A stretch of 64,000 nt of DNA from Parasphingorhabdus halotolerans. Lineage in GTDB: Bacteria; Pseudomonadota; Alphaproteobacteria; Sphingomonadales; Sphingomonadaceae. Below the pieces are notes generated by a model, which worked only from the letters and a program-made list of their open reading frames with translations, made no database searches and had not been told where the DNA came from. The translations under genes were made by a program, and so were the position numbers. Positions 39,576 through 48,120 of this stretch are shown here, one piece after another; within the stretch, counting starts at the first letter, position 1, and every line of letters starts with the position of its first letter. The DNA lies in contig NZ_CP051217.1 of NCBI RefSeq assembly GCF_012516475.1, positions 186,001 through 250,000 of the forward strand, given 5' to 3'.

Positions 39576-40288
39576 ACGTTCAAATAGAAACAGTCGCCGA
39601 AACCGCATCGACAAATGCGGACATGAAGCAGCTTGCTGCAAATGGTCTGGCTGAAGGATTCTGGCTCCGTGCGGAAAAGCAGACTGGCGGGAAGGGCAGG
39701 CTGGGCCGCAAATGGGAGAGTCCGGAAGGCAATCTCTATTGTAGCACCTTGGTGCATACCAAACCTGATGACCCGCCTGCAACATCACTTTCGTTCGTTT
39801 CATCTCTCGCCGTCTTTGATGCGATAAAAATATGCCTGCCGGATGCTGAACTCGAACTGAAATGGCCTAATGATATCCTGCTCACGGGGCATAAGCTTTG
39901 CGGCATATTGCTCGAGCGCTCTGAAAATCGCGTTATAATCGGCATCGGCGTAAACGTTGCCGTTGTACCGGAAGTCGAGGGCAGGGTTGTGACCAGTTTA
40001 CACCAGGCGGGGGTGAACTCTGCTCTTACGGCCGCTGACTTTCTCGAGCTATTAGCAGCAAGATTTGCCCACCGATTGGAAACATGGCGCTCCGCAGGAT
40101 TGCGAAAAACTCTCGATAATTGGGAAAAACTGGCACATGGCATTGGTTCGCCATTGTCGGTGACCATAGATAAAGATAATCGCATTGAAGGCCAATATGC
40201 CGGATTGTCGGATGCAGGTGCGCTGCGCTTGAGAAAGCCGGACGGAACGCTTATCGACATTCATGCTGGCGATGTTGAAGCCGGCTAA
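39572..40288 (+). CDS. birA: Biotin-[acetyl-CoA-carboxylase] ligase (short BirA)
   Basis: 238 residues if translation starts at CTG 39572, which overlaps the nuoN stop (CTGA). The first ATG at 39623 would remove the ETASTNAD motif needed in the substrate pocket. Biotin-AMP loop GGKGRLGRKW and KWPNDILLTGHKLCGILLE are intact. There is no N-terminal DNA-binding domain, so it is a ligase without repressor function, as in most alphaproteobacteria. The start codon is inferred, not certain. Confidence 0.88.
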   Translation: MNVQIETVAETASTNADMKQLAANGLAEGFWLRAEKQTGGKGRLGRKWESPEGNLYCSTLVHTKPDDPPATSLSFVSSLAVFDAIKICLPDAELELKWPNDILLTGHKLCGILLERSENRVIIGIGVNVAVVPEVEGRVVTSLHQAGVNSALTAADFLELLAARFAHRLETWRSAGLRKTLDNWEKLAHGIGSPLSVTIDKDNRIEGQYAGLSDAGALRLRKPDGTLIDIHAGDVEAG

Positions 40289-40303
40289 GAGAAAGGGTTT
40301 GCC

Positions 40304-41083
40304 ATGTTACTAGCGATAGATGCCGGAAACACCAATGTCGTGTTCGCGCTGTTTGATGGTGACGAGATCAAGGCGCGCTGGCGTATTGCTACCGATGCCC
40401 GGCGGACAGCGGATGAATATGTTGTCTGGCTGAGGCAATTGCTGGAATTGAATGCACTGGATCTTGATGCGGTTAACGCAGTTATCATAGGGACCGTGGT
40501 TCCGCGCGCGCTCCATAACCTGACGGTTTTATCGGAGAAATATTTTGGCGTGACTCCGCTGGTGGCCGGTCGCGGCGCGGCGGAATGGGGCATCGCCCTT
40601 GATGTCGAACAGCCAGATACTGTTGGTGCCGACCGCGTACTGAACGTCATTGCAGCCCATGATACGTACAAGCAGGATATTGTGATCATCGACTTTGGCA
40701 CGGCGACGACGTTTGATGTCGCTGACTATGCAGGCGCCTATAAAGGCGGGGTCATTGCGCCTGGTATTAATCTGTCGTTAGATGCACTGGTCGGGAAAAC
40801 GGCCCAATTACCGCGCATTGCCTTGGAATCCCCTGAAACTGACAGCGTGATCGGAACCACGACCGAAAGCCAGATGCTAATTGGCATTTTCTGGGGTTAT
40901 GTCGCCATGATCGAGGGCCTGGTCGCGCGCACCAAGACCCAGATCGGTCGACCCACAAAAATTATAGCAACCGGCGGCCTTGCCGTCCTTTTCGATGAAC
41001 ATACTGATGTGTTTGATCATCTGGAGTCCGACCTCACATTGCGCGGGCTTCTTATCCTCTACCAGAGAGCAACTAAAACCTAA
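40304..41083 (+). CDS. coaX: Type III pantothenate kinase
   Basis: 259 residues. ASKHA-fold blocks [34 protein letters not shown] and [14 protein letters not shown] match CoaX. It phosphorylates pantothenate, the first step of CoA synthesis. Its stop overlaps the RNase J start by one base. Confidence 0.94.
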   Translation: MLLAIDAGNTNVVFALFDGDEIKARWRIATDARRTADEYVVWLRQLLELNALDLDAVNAVIIGTVVPRALHNLTVLSEKYFGVTPLVAGRGAAEWGIALDVEQPDTVGADRVLNVIAAHDTYKQDIVIIDFGTATTFDVADYAGAYKGGVIAPGINLSLDALVGKTAQLPRIALESPETDSVIGTTTESQMLIGIFWGYVAMIEGLVARTKTQIGRPTKIIATGGLAVLFDEHTDVFDHLESDLTLRGLLILYQRATKT

Positions 41084-42723
41084 TGACAAAACCTAAAAAC
41101 GAACTACTTTTCCTGGCCCTTGGCGGGTCAGCGGAAATTGGTATGAATGTGAACCTTTACGGCTGCGACGGCAAATGGGTGATGGTCGATTTAGGCATGA
41201 CCTTTGCCGATCCCGGCTATCCGGGTATTGACCTTGTTTTTGCCGATTTGGAGTTTATCGAGAAGCGTAGAGAGGATCTGCTTGGTATCGTCCTCACCCA
41301 TGGTCATGAAGATCATATCGGCGCGATTCCTTATTTTGCCGCTGAACTGGACGTGCCGCTCTTTGCGACACCGTTTACAGCCGGTCTGATTCGCCGAAAG
41401 CTGGAAGAAGCAGGTCTTGAGAATGATATTGAACTCAATATCATTCCCAATGAGGGCAGCTTGGAATTGGGGCCATTTGGTTTCCAATATTTTCCCATTG
41501 CTCACAGTATTGCAGAGGGCAATGCGCTTTTGATCGACACGCCTTATGGCAAGATATTCCATACTGGTGACTGGAAACTGGATGACGAACCGCTACTCGG
41601 CGTTCCGGCTACACCAGAACAGTTCACCGCCGTCGGTGATCAGGGCATATTGGCGCTAGTTTGTGATTCCACCAATGTTTTCAATGATAAAGCGTCAGGT
41701 TCTGAAGGTGAGGTCCGCCGGAATTTGATACGGGTCGTGGATGATATTGATACGCGTGTTGTGGTGACCACATTTGCCTCCAATGCCGCACGTTTGCAGA
41801 CATTGGGTGAAGTTGCAAAACATTCGGGGCGTACCTTGTGCGTAGCAGGCCGCTCGCTTGATCGCATTATCGAAAATTCCCGGGAAGCCGGATATCTCAA
41901 AGATTTCCCGCCGACGGTCGATTTTGACGAAGCGATGAGCTTGCCGCGGGATAAAGTCATGATCATCGCCACCGGCGGGCAGGGTGAAGCCCGCGCCGCT
42001 TTGGGACGAATTGCTGGCGATTCCCACAAGATCAAGCTGACTGAAGGCGATCATGTGCTCTTCTCGTCCAAGCAAATTCCCGGCAATGAAATCGCCATTG
42101 GCCGTATTCAGAACCAGCTCGCCGCCAAAGGCGTGGTGATGATCACCGAGCGGCAGGAGCATATCCATGTCTCCGGCCATCCCGGACGCCCGGAACTGGC
42201 AGCAATGTATGAATGGATCCGTCCTGAAATACTCGTGCCGGTGCATGGCGAAATTCGCCATATGAAAGAGCAGGCGCGCTTTGGTAAAGCGCAGGGCATC
42301 CCTCATGCGATATTCCAGCAAAATGGCGATGTTTTAAAGTTGGCCCCGGGTGAACCGAAAGTCATAGGGCAGGAACGCACCGGGCGACTGGTCTTGGATG
42401 GTGATGTGATATTACCCGCCGATGGCAAAACACTGAATAACCGTCGCAAAATTGCTCATAACGGATCGATTGCCGTGGCTGTGGCGTTGGATGACGGTGG
42501 AAGAATATTCGGCGAGCCGGTACTGAAGCTGCAAGGCGTCCCTCTTGAAGAAGACGAGGACGAGTTTCTTGACGAAGTTTGCGCTGAAATAACAAATAAA
42601 TACAAGAAACCCGTTGGAGATTTGGAGAAATTTTCCGAGCAGATCCGTCTATTGGTGCGCCGTGCGGCAACCGAATGGACAGGCAAAAAGCCGGTAGTTT
42701 CGGTGTTGGTGATTGAGGCATAA
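41083..42723 (+). CDS. rnj: Ribonuclease J
   Basis: 546 residues. Metallo-beta-lactamase/beta-CASP fold with LTHGHEDHIGAIPYF for zinc binding and FHTGDWKLD. The SGHPGRPELAAMYEWIRPE segment is typical of the RNase J domain, and a C-terminal domain follows. It is a 5'-to-3' exo- and endoribonuclease in RNA turnover. Downstream of coaX, as in many alphaproteobacteria. Confidence 0.94.
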   Translation: MTKPKNELLFLALGGSAEIGMNVNLYGCDGKWVMVDLGMTFADPGYPGIDLVFADLEFIEKRREDLLGIVLTHGHEDHIGAIPYFAAELDVPLFATPFTAGLIRRKLEEAGLENDIELNIIPNEGSLELGPFGFQYFPIAHSIAEGNALLIDTPYGKIFHTGDWKLDDEPLLGVPATPEQFTAVGDQGILALVCDSTNVFNDKASGSEGEVRRNLIRVVDDIDTRVVVTTFASNAARLQTLGEVAKHSGRTLCVAGRSLDRIIENSREAGYLKDFPPTVDFDEAMSLPRDKVMIIATGGQGEARAALGRIAGDSHKIKLTEGDHVLFSSKQIPGNEIAIGRIQNQLAAKGVVMITERQEHIHVSGHPGRPELAAMYEWIRPEILVPVHGEIRHMKEQARFGKAQGIPHAIFQQNGDVLKLAPGEPKVIGQERTGRLVLDGDVILPADGKTLNNRRKIAHNGSIAVAVALDDGGRIFGEPVLKLQGVPLEEDEDEFLDEVCAEITNKYKKPVGDLEKFSEQIRLLVRRAATEWTGKKPVVSVLVIEA

Positions 42724-42729
42724 CTGGAT

Positions 42730-43008
42730 ATGGAAACAGTATCAATAATCGCGATTTATGCTCTGTTCTGGGTGCTTTCTGCCTTCATCATCTTGCCGTT
42801 CGGCGTGAAGAATAACAAGGAGCTGGGCGTTGATGATATTCCCGGCCAAGCTGATGGGGCACCGGGGAATTTCAAGCCGTTAAAGGTCATCGGTATGACC
42901 ACGCTGCTTGCGACGGTCGCCTTTGGACTATTCTATATGAATTATATCAACGGATGGATCACGCTCGACACAATTGATATTTTCAACAGTCGAGAGCGTC
43001 TCCGCTAA
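42730..43008 (+). CDS. DUF1467 small membrane protein
   Basis: 92 residues with two membrane helices. ILPFGVKNNKELGVDDIPGQ, ADGAPGNFKP and FGLFYMNYINGWITLD match the DUF1467 family found next to RNase J in alphaproteobacteria. Function unknown. It starts six bases after rnj. Confidence 0.88.
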   Translation: METVSIIAIYALFWVLSAFIILPFGVKNNKELGVDDIPGQADGAPGNFKPLKVIGMTTLLATVAFGLFYMNYINGWITLDTIDIFNSRERLR

Positions 43009-43015
43009 GCTGCGT

Positions 43016-45352
43016 TTATCCCCGCAGACGTTCAATAGCCTGGGCCAGCGCCACGTATAACTTGCCAATATCCGACGACAGAAGCGTTACGCTAATCGCG
43101 CTGCCATCGCGGGTTGCCAGCACTCCGCGGAGCATCGCTTCAAAATCATGAATATAGCGGTTAACATGCTCGCGAAATTCAGAGTTCGCGTCATATTCCG
43201 TCAATATTTCGCGGACTTCGCCGCTATCCAGCAAGCGCACGGCGCGGCGCGTGAATATACCGCGATCGCCTTTTAGATAGGCTGCCCATTCGGTATCTGT
43301 GACCTCGTTCGAGAGTATTTTGTTTACATCAATCGCCGTTGAATTGAGTGATTCGGTAAGCATGGCAACGCGCCGGGTGAAATTCTCGTCGCTGCTCTGC
43401 TCCGCTTTCTCCTTAGCGAACAATATGCGCTGCTCTAGGTCCGCAGTCATATCTTCGATGGCTTTGAGTTGTTCAGTCAGATGGCCAGCTGTGGACTGGG
43501 TTGTTGCAACGGCGCTGGCGACTGCAGCTTCCAGTTTCGGCGCAATAGACGAGATTTTCTCATCGATAATCCGTGACAACGCTTCTTCGCTTACTCTTTC
43601 AAACGTTTGCGCGGATCCAGTGATGGAATTTTCCAATGCCTCCCGGGTATATTCGGAAGCCTGGTTTGCGGTTTCTTTAACTCTGAGTAGCGCGCTAATC
43701 AGTTTCTCACCTGAGCTTTCCGCGAGCATTTCATTTTGTTCTCGTACCTCAGCCAGGGATTTCGCTAGTTCATCGATCTTGTCCAGCGCGGTCTGCGTGG
43801 TAGCGAGGCCATCATCTTGCAGTCTTTTGAGGTTTTGGCCTTGTGCGGCAATTGCTTCATCAGCCTGACGCACCGAGGCCGCAACCCCCTCGGCCGCTTC
43901 GCCGGCTTTCTGGGCTTCGTTGGTTATTTGCCGATAAGTTGTTAAGCTCTCTTCAGTTTTGGCTGTTACGCGTTCGAAGGCTGCGGGTAGGGTCTCGTCA
44001 AGTTCGCGAGCGCTGCTATCGAGCGCGGTAAGAAGTTTCTCCATTCGTTCGATCATGCCATCGGCTACGCCATGCCCTACTTTCAAGGAATTTTGCATGC
44101 TGTTGCAGTTTTCTTCCAAGGCAGCGATACCGAACGCAAGTTTTGCCGTTTTCTCCCCGCTTTCATTGTCGAGACCGGCAACTTTTATCGAAACGTCGGC
44201 GATGCTCTGGTGCAATTCATCCACCAGTGCTTTGAGCCGCGTTTCTTCATCATCAGCGGTTTCGCCGAGAGCCTTTAACGCCGTTTCGAAAGAGTCGAGG
44301 TCACCCTTTATTGCCGTTGAAGTTTCAGATGTTTCCTGCGCGAGGCTGATCTGCGCTTGTTTGAGCGATTCAATAACTTCTGCGCTGCTGGATTTTAGCA
44401 GAGCGGCAATTTTTTCAGTACCAGTCTCGGTTTCTTCAAGCTGCTTGTTGAGGCGTTCGGCGATTTGGTCGGCCGTTTCTGAAAGTTTTCCTAACGATTC
44501 ATCGGAGCCTTTCGTCAAATCATTAATGCTCTGCTTTGCTGCGGTGCCAACTTCGCCAATGCGCTTCAGAGTTGTCACCATCGCCGCCATCTCGGTCTGC
44601 GCCGTTCTGCCAGAGTTGCCGATTTGATTGGTCACGTCTTTTGCGGTGTTGATAACGACCGGCAAATGTTCCCGGAGTTGTTCCAGGTTTTTGTAAGCCG
44701 CATCGCTTACGTCACCCAGTTTATTCATTTTCGTCAAGCCATCAGCTAGCGAAGTCTTTATGGCACCAGCAGCAGTCTGCAATTTTTGTGACGATTGTTG
44801 GCCAAAAAACTCCAGCTCTTTGGTTTCTTGCATCAAAAATTCACGAGCTATCGAAAGTTCGTTATTTACCGTCTTGAGCCTGGTTTCCAGCTGATCTGAT
44901 TCAGTCCGCAGTGATTGTGCGACATCATTGAAGCGGGAAGCTTCATTTGAACTGTTCCGCATGTAGAGCAAATATGCCACGCCGAGTGTGGCCAACGGCA
45001 AACACCATTGAGTGATCAGATCAATGCCGGATTTCAACGTTGGTATTGTTGTAAAAATGTCGCGGTTTGCCCACAGGAAAAAGCCGGTCCACAGCAATGC
45101 CCCAAACACGGCTAAAGCAGGGATGGCATATTGCTTTAAAGTCGACTCTACAGGCTCTTCATCAGCATAATATTTCCATTCATCAGCTTCGCCATCACCT
45201 TCAAAGTCTATGTTTTCAGTCACATATTCTGATTCTTCAGAAGCGAGCTCGGAGGGACTATTCTCCTCCTCACCCTCGACTTCGGAAGCTTCAACCAATG
45301 GCTCATCCGCTTTGTCGCGCCACATCCCGATAATTTTTGATCCACCTGTCAT
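43016..45352 (-). CDS. Large membrane-anchored coiled-coil protein
   Basis: 778 residues. Very acidic N-terminus (1-70), two membrane helices (about 76-95 and 112-130), then about 500 residues of heptad-rich coiled coil. A conserved-looking C-terminal domain follows, with AAYLKGDRGIFTRRAVRLLD, VNRYIHDFEAMLRGVL and GKLYVALAQAIERLRG. No catalytic motif is seen. The architecture (cytosolic tail, two spans, long coiled coil) suits a scaffold or polarity factor, comparable in shape to TipN, but that is inference. It is divergent from the Hpt-like gene and convergent with DUF1467. Confidence 0.75.
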   Translation of the reverse strand: MTGGSKIIGMWRDKADEPLVEASEVEGEEENSPSELASEESEYVTENIDFEGDGEADEWKYYADEEPVESTLKQYAIPALAVFGALLWTGFFLWANRDIFTTIPTLKSGIDLITQWCLPLATLGVAYLLYMRNSSNEASRFNDVAQSLRTESDQLETRLKTVNNELSIAREFLMQETKELEFFGQQSSQKLQTAAGAIKTSLADGLTKMNKLGDVSDAAYKNLEQLREHLPVVINTAKDVTNQIGNSGRTAQTEMAAMVTTLKRIGEVGTAAKQSINDLTKGSDESLGKLSETADQIAERLNKQLEETETGTEKIAALLKSSSAEVIESLKQAQISLAQETSETSTAIKGDLDSFETALKALGETADDEETRLKALVDELHQSIADVSIKVAGLDNESGEKTAKLAFGIAALEENCNSMQNSLKVGHGVADGMIERMEKLLTALDSSARELDETLPAAFERVTAKTEESLTTYRQITNEAQKAGEAAEGVAASVRQADEAIAAQGQNLKRLQDDGLATTQTALDKIDELAKSLAEVREQNEMLAESSGEKLISALLRVKETANQASEYTREALENSITGSAQTFERVSEEALSRIIDEKISSIAPKLEAAVASAVATTQSTAGHLTEQLKAIEDMTADLEQRILFAKEKAEQSSDENFTRRVAMLTESLNSTAIDVNKILSNEVTDTEWAAYLKGDRGIFTRRAVRLLDSGEVREILTEYDANSEFREHVNRYIHDFEAMLRGVLATRDGSAISVTLLSSDIGKLYVALAQAIERLRG

Positions 45353-45421
45353 GACATCTATTTACCATAAATCTGATCGTAAGAAACCATTAGTTAACCA
45401 TGGAGCTTCTATGAGGTTGGC

Positions 45422-45730
45422 ATGTCATTTGACTATGGGGCTCTTGATGCAGCTTTGGCTGCTGCGGTAGGTGATGATCAATCACTGATTTCAGAATTGC
45501 GCACAGCATTTTTGGAAAGTGCGAAACGACAAATTGATTTGCTAGGCCGCGCGAGATGCGATGCGAACTGGGAATATGCAGCCTGGCGATTGAAAGGCCT
45601 GGCGGCGAGCTTCGGAGCGATCAATGTTTTGCAGCTCGCCGACGAAGCGGCTCATTCGGCACCCGGTGACCCTGTGATTCTCCGTAAACTGGAGAGGGCA
45701 ATCACTGCGATTGAATCGCGTCGCGACTGA
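45422..45730 (+). CDS. Hpt-like domain protein lacking the phospho-histidine
   Basis: 102 residues. A four-helix Hpt fold is suggested by LISELRTAFLESAKRQIDLL and AAWRLKGLAASFGAINVLQL. In Hpt domains this second block reads HxLKG with the phosphorylated His. Here Trp55 occupies that position (WRLKG). If the alignment is right the protein cannot carry phosphate and would be a regulatory or structural Hpt relative. GAGG precedes the ATG. It leads a plus-strand run with three other uncharacterised or signalling genes. Confidence 0.65.
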   Translation: MSFDYGALDAALAAAVGDDQSLISELRTAFLESAKRQIDLLGRARCDANWEYAAWRLKGLAASFGAINVLQLADEAAHSAPGDPVILRKLERAITAIESRRD

Positions 45731-45813
45731 TCTATTTTGTTAAACAACCGTTAGATTGCAAGCCCAACCCACTGCGCCTATGAAGCGATTGAGGTTATTC
45801 GGGATCGCGATAG

Positions 45814-47019
45814 TTGAAGCTTGCTCTTATTTCATTTGCCAAAGAAGATGTCGAAACGCGGGTGCCCATCGGTTTGCTGCCGCTATTCAATGGAACGGTT
45901 GCTCAGGCTCAAGTGCAGGCAGTGTGCGCCGCTGGCGCTGAGAAAATCATATTTCTTAGCCCAACGATGTCTGGCGCGCTGCTCCAATATATCGACCGTT
46001 TGAAACAGGAAGGTATTAGCGCAGAAATTGTTCGCTCGGCGCAGGATCTCGCGCAATATGCCTCGGATAATGATGACCTGCTCTATTTGGAAGATGGAAT
46101 TTTGCCCGGAAAAGATTTGATAGACGCTCTTGGGGTAGGGCAAGGCGAAACGATATTTGTCGCATCAAATGCGGATCAATATTCACACTTTGAACGCATC
46201 GATCTCAATCACCGATGGCTCGGGATTGCTAAGCTGAAAGCATCGCGGTTGTCAGCTTTGCTCGATCTCCCCGATGATTGGGACATTGGCTCGGCTTTGC
46301 TCAGAACAGCTGTTCAAGCGGAGTGCAATCGAACAATAATTTTGGATAGTGACATCGATAATGGCAGGATCCAAACGCTCTTTAGCAATGTTCAAATTGC
46401 ACAATATACGCGTTCCGAACTCAACAACAGCGGTTCGCTCCAAGAAAATTTTCTAGAAAAATGGATCGCTTGGCCGTTAACGCGGCGTTTGCTGCCAAAG
46501 CTTTGGAGAAGAGAAAATTCTGCACGGAATATAGGCATTAGCAGCATGGTCTGTGGAGCCATAGCCACAGTACTCGCATATTTTTCCTGGTCGGTTGCAT
46601 CTCTTGGTTTTCTGGTAGCGGGTTCTTTGCTGGCATATGTTGGGGGTCGAATTCCGATTTTTGCGCGTCGTCCGAATGGCGAACGGGTTCAAAATATTGC
46701 TTTTGCAATTTTGACCCTTATTGCGTTGATAATACTGGTTTTTGTGGAATCAGGTCCACGACTTTTGTTGCCAAATTTGGTGATTCTGGCCATATTTGTG
46801 GGAAATTTGGCAACGGCAATAAGGGGGCGATCCAGCGGCCGTTTAGCAATGCTGAAACCCAGTATTTTGCTCGTCATAATGATTTTTCTCGCTGGTGCGT
46901 CCTTTGGCAGTTTTGTTAGTGGTCTCTATGTCGCTGCACTATTCTGCGCGGCTTTCCTGGTGGCACATTTGGGTTTGTCACGCGATAATGACGGTGATGT
47001 CCAGAATTCCGCCAAATAG
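45814..47019 (+). CDS. Nucleotidyltransferase-like N-domain fused to a membrane region
   Basis: 401 residues from TTG 45814. The first ~150 residues resemble the MobA-like sugar-phosphate nucleotidyltransferase fold (VPIGLLPLFNGTVAQAQVQA, then LLYLEDGILPGKDL). The C-terminal ~190 residues hold about six membrane helices after WPLTRRLLPKLWRR. That layout recalls fusions of a nucleotidyltransferase with a CDP-alcohol phosphotransferase. The DGxxAR catalytic motif of the latter is not visible, so the enzyme part may be degenerate. Function unassigned. Confidence 0.6.
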   Translation: MKLALISFAKEDVETRVPIGLLPLFNGTVAQAQVQAVCAAGAEKIIFLSPTMSGALLQYIDRLKQEGISAEIVRSAQDLAQYASDNDDLLYLEDGILPGKDLIDALGVGQGETIFVASNADQYSHFERIDLNHRWLGIAKLKASRLSALLDLPDDWDIGSALLRTAVQAECNRTIILDSDIDNGRIQTLFSNVQIAQYTRSELNNSGSLQENFLEKWIAWPLTRRLLPKLWRRENSARNIGISSMVCGAIATVLAYFSWSVASLGFLVAGSLLAYVGGRIPIFARRPNGERVQNIAFAILTLIALIILVFVESGPRLLLPNLVILAIFVGNLATAIRGRSSGRLAMLKPSILLVIMIFLAGASFGSFVSGLYVAALFCAAFLVAHLGLSRDNDGDVQNSAK

Positions 47020-47070
47020 CGCGCTATTGCACTTAGCCGGATATTAACCACATTAGATTACGGCCAGGCT

Positions 47071-48120
47071 ATGGCGAAACGAGATTTTTCAATGGACGGC
47101 AATCAAGGACAAAGGCTTGTTCAGCAGGCTACGGCATTACGGGCCGGTAGCAGGTATATCTCCCATGATTTGGGGGCCGCGTTATTCCCGAAATCAAACG
47201 TGGTTATTTCCGATCGGATGCTTTCCCATGCGCGGCAATATTTATGTGCGCTGGTAACCGCAATAGAATCAGAAATCTGCCTGATCGCGATGGAGCAATT
47301 TGGTGTATCGAACGAAGCGATTAAATCCCTTGCCGCCAGAGAAAATTCTCGCAGCTATGAGTTGCTTGAAACAACCGGCGTACTGAAAAAGCAGACCTTG
47401 CTGAATAGCGTTTTTGTGAATGCGCAAAAGGAAGAGCTGCAATCTCGTTTGCTGCAAAAAACCTCGCAGGAAGATTTGGAGAATACCCTTACGCAGCATC
47501 TTGATGATGAAGATAACGCCATTGCTGAAGCTGCAATGGCGCTCTTGGTTGCGCATGGCCGCAAAGCCGCCAGTCTTGTCAGTCTCAGCGACCTTTCGGC
47601 AGAGACACTTCATGCTTTGGCTTGGCCCGTCGTTGCCGCACTGGAGAAACTGGCGAACTACACGGGCAACGGTTTGATAATGGCTGCTGAAAATATGCTC
47701 GGTTTGCATGACGAGAGCGCTTCTGTTGAAAGCCGGGCGGGTAGATTGGCATTGTTATTGAGCAATCCCAATCGGACATTTTGTCTGCAGCCGCACCCTC
47801 TTAACGACGGGCTGCATCTTTTCCTCGCAAAATTGGCTCGGCAATCGGGGCTATCAGTCGATCAGATCACCATATTCACCGCCGAGCCAAATATGGCGCG
47901 CCTGGTGATTGTCATGCGTGCATCGGAGTTGCCGCCGGAACATGCGCTTTCCATTTTTGCCACGCTAGAAGCTTCTGGCGCAATACTCACTGCAGCATCT
48001 TACAACGAAATTGATATCGAAACCGCCAAGGGCCTGATGGCAAAGTGGCGGATGAATTTATCTTATCTTGAGGCGGAAACTCTGTTTTCCGTCAATACAG
48101 ACGGCGCCTATTTGGGGTGA
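47071..48120 (+). CDS. DUF2336-like protein
   Basis: 349 residues, mostly alpha-helical. SRYISHDLGAALFPKSNVVI and the following ISDRMLSHARQYL segment recall DUF2336 proteins, which in alphaproteobacteria accompany two-component systems. No enzymatic motif is seen. The stop overlaps the start of the next gene (GTGA), so it is translationally coupled to the kinase-like protein. Confidence 0.6.
   Translation: MAKRDFSMDGNQGQRLVQQATALRAGSRYISHDLGAALFPKSNVVISDRMLSHARQYLCALVTAIESEICLIAMEQFGVSNEAIKSLAARENSRSYELLETTGVLKKQTLLNSVFVNAQKEELQSRLLQKTSQEDLENTLTQHLDDEDNAIAEAAMALLVAHGRKAASLVSLSDLSAETLHALAWPVVAALEKLANYTGNGLIMAAENMLGLHDESASVESRAGRLALLLSNPNRTFCLQPHPLNDGLHLFLAKLARQSGLSVDQITIFTAEPNMARLVIVMRASELPPEHALSIFATLEASGAILTAASYNEIDIETAKGLMAKWRMNLSYLEAETLFSVNTDGAYLG

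Noticed and set aside
43959..44627. Ser/Ala-rich plus-strand ORF opposite the coiled-coil gene
   Set aside because: The low-complexity composition is what the reverse of a coiled-coil gene gives; no ribosome site.
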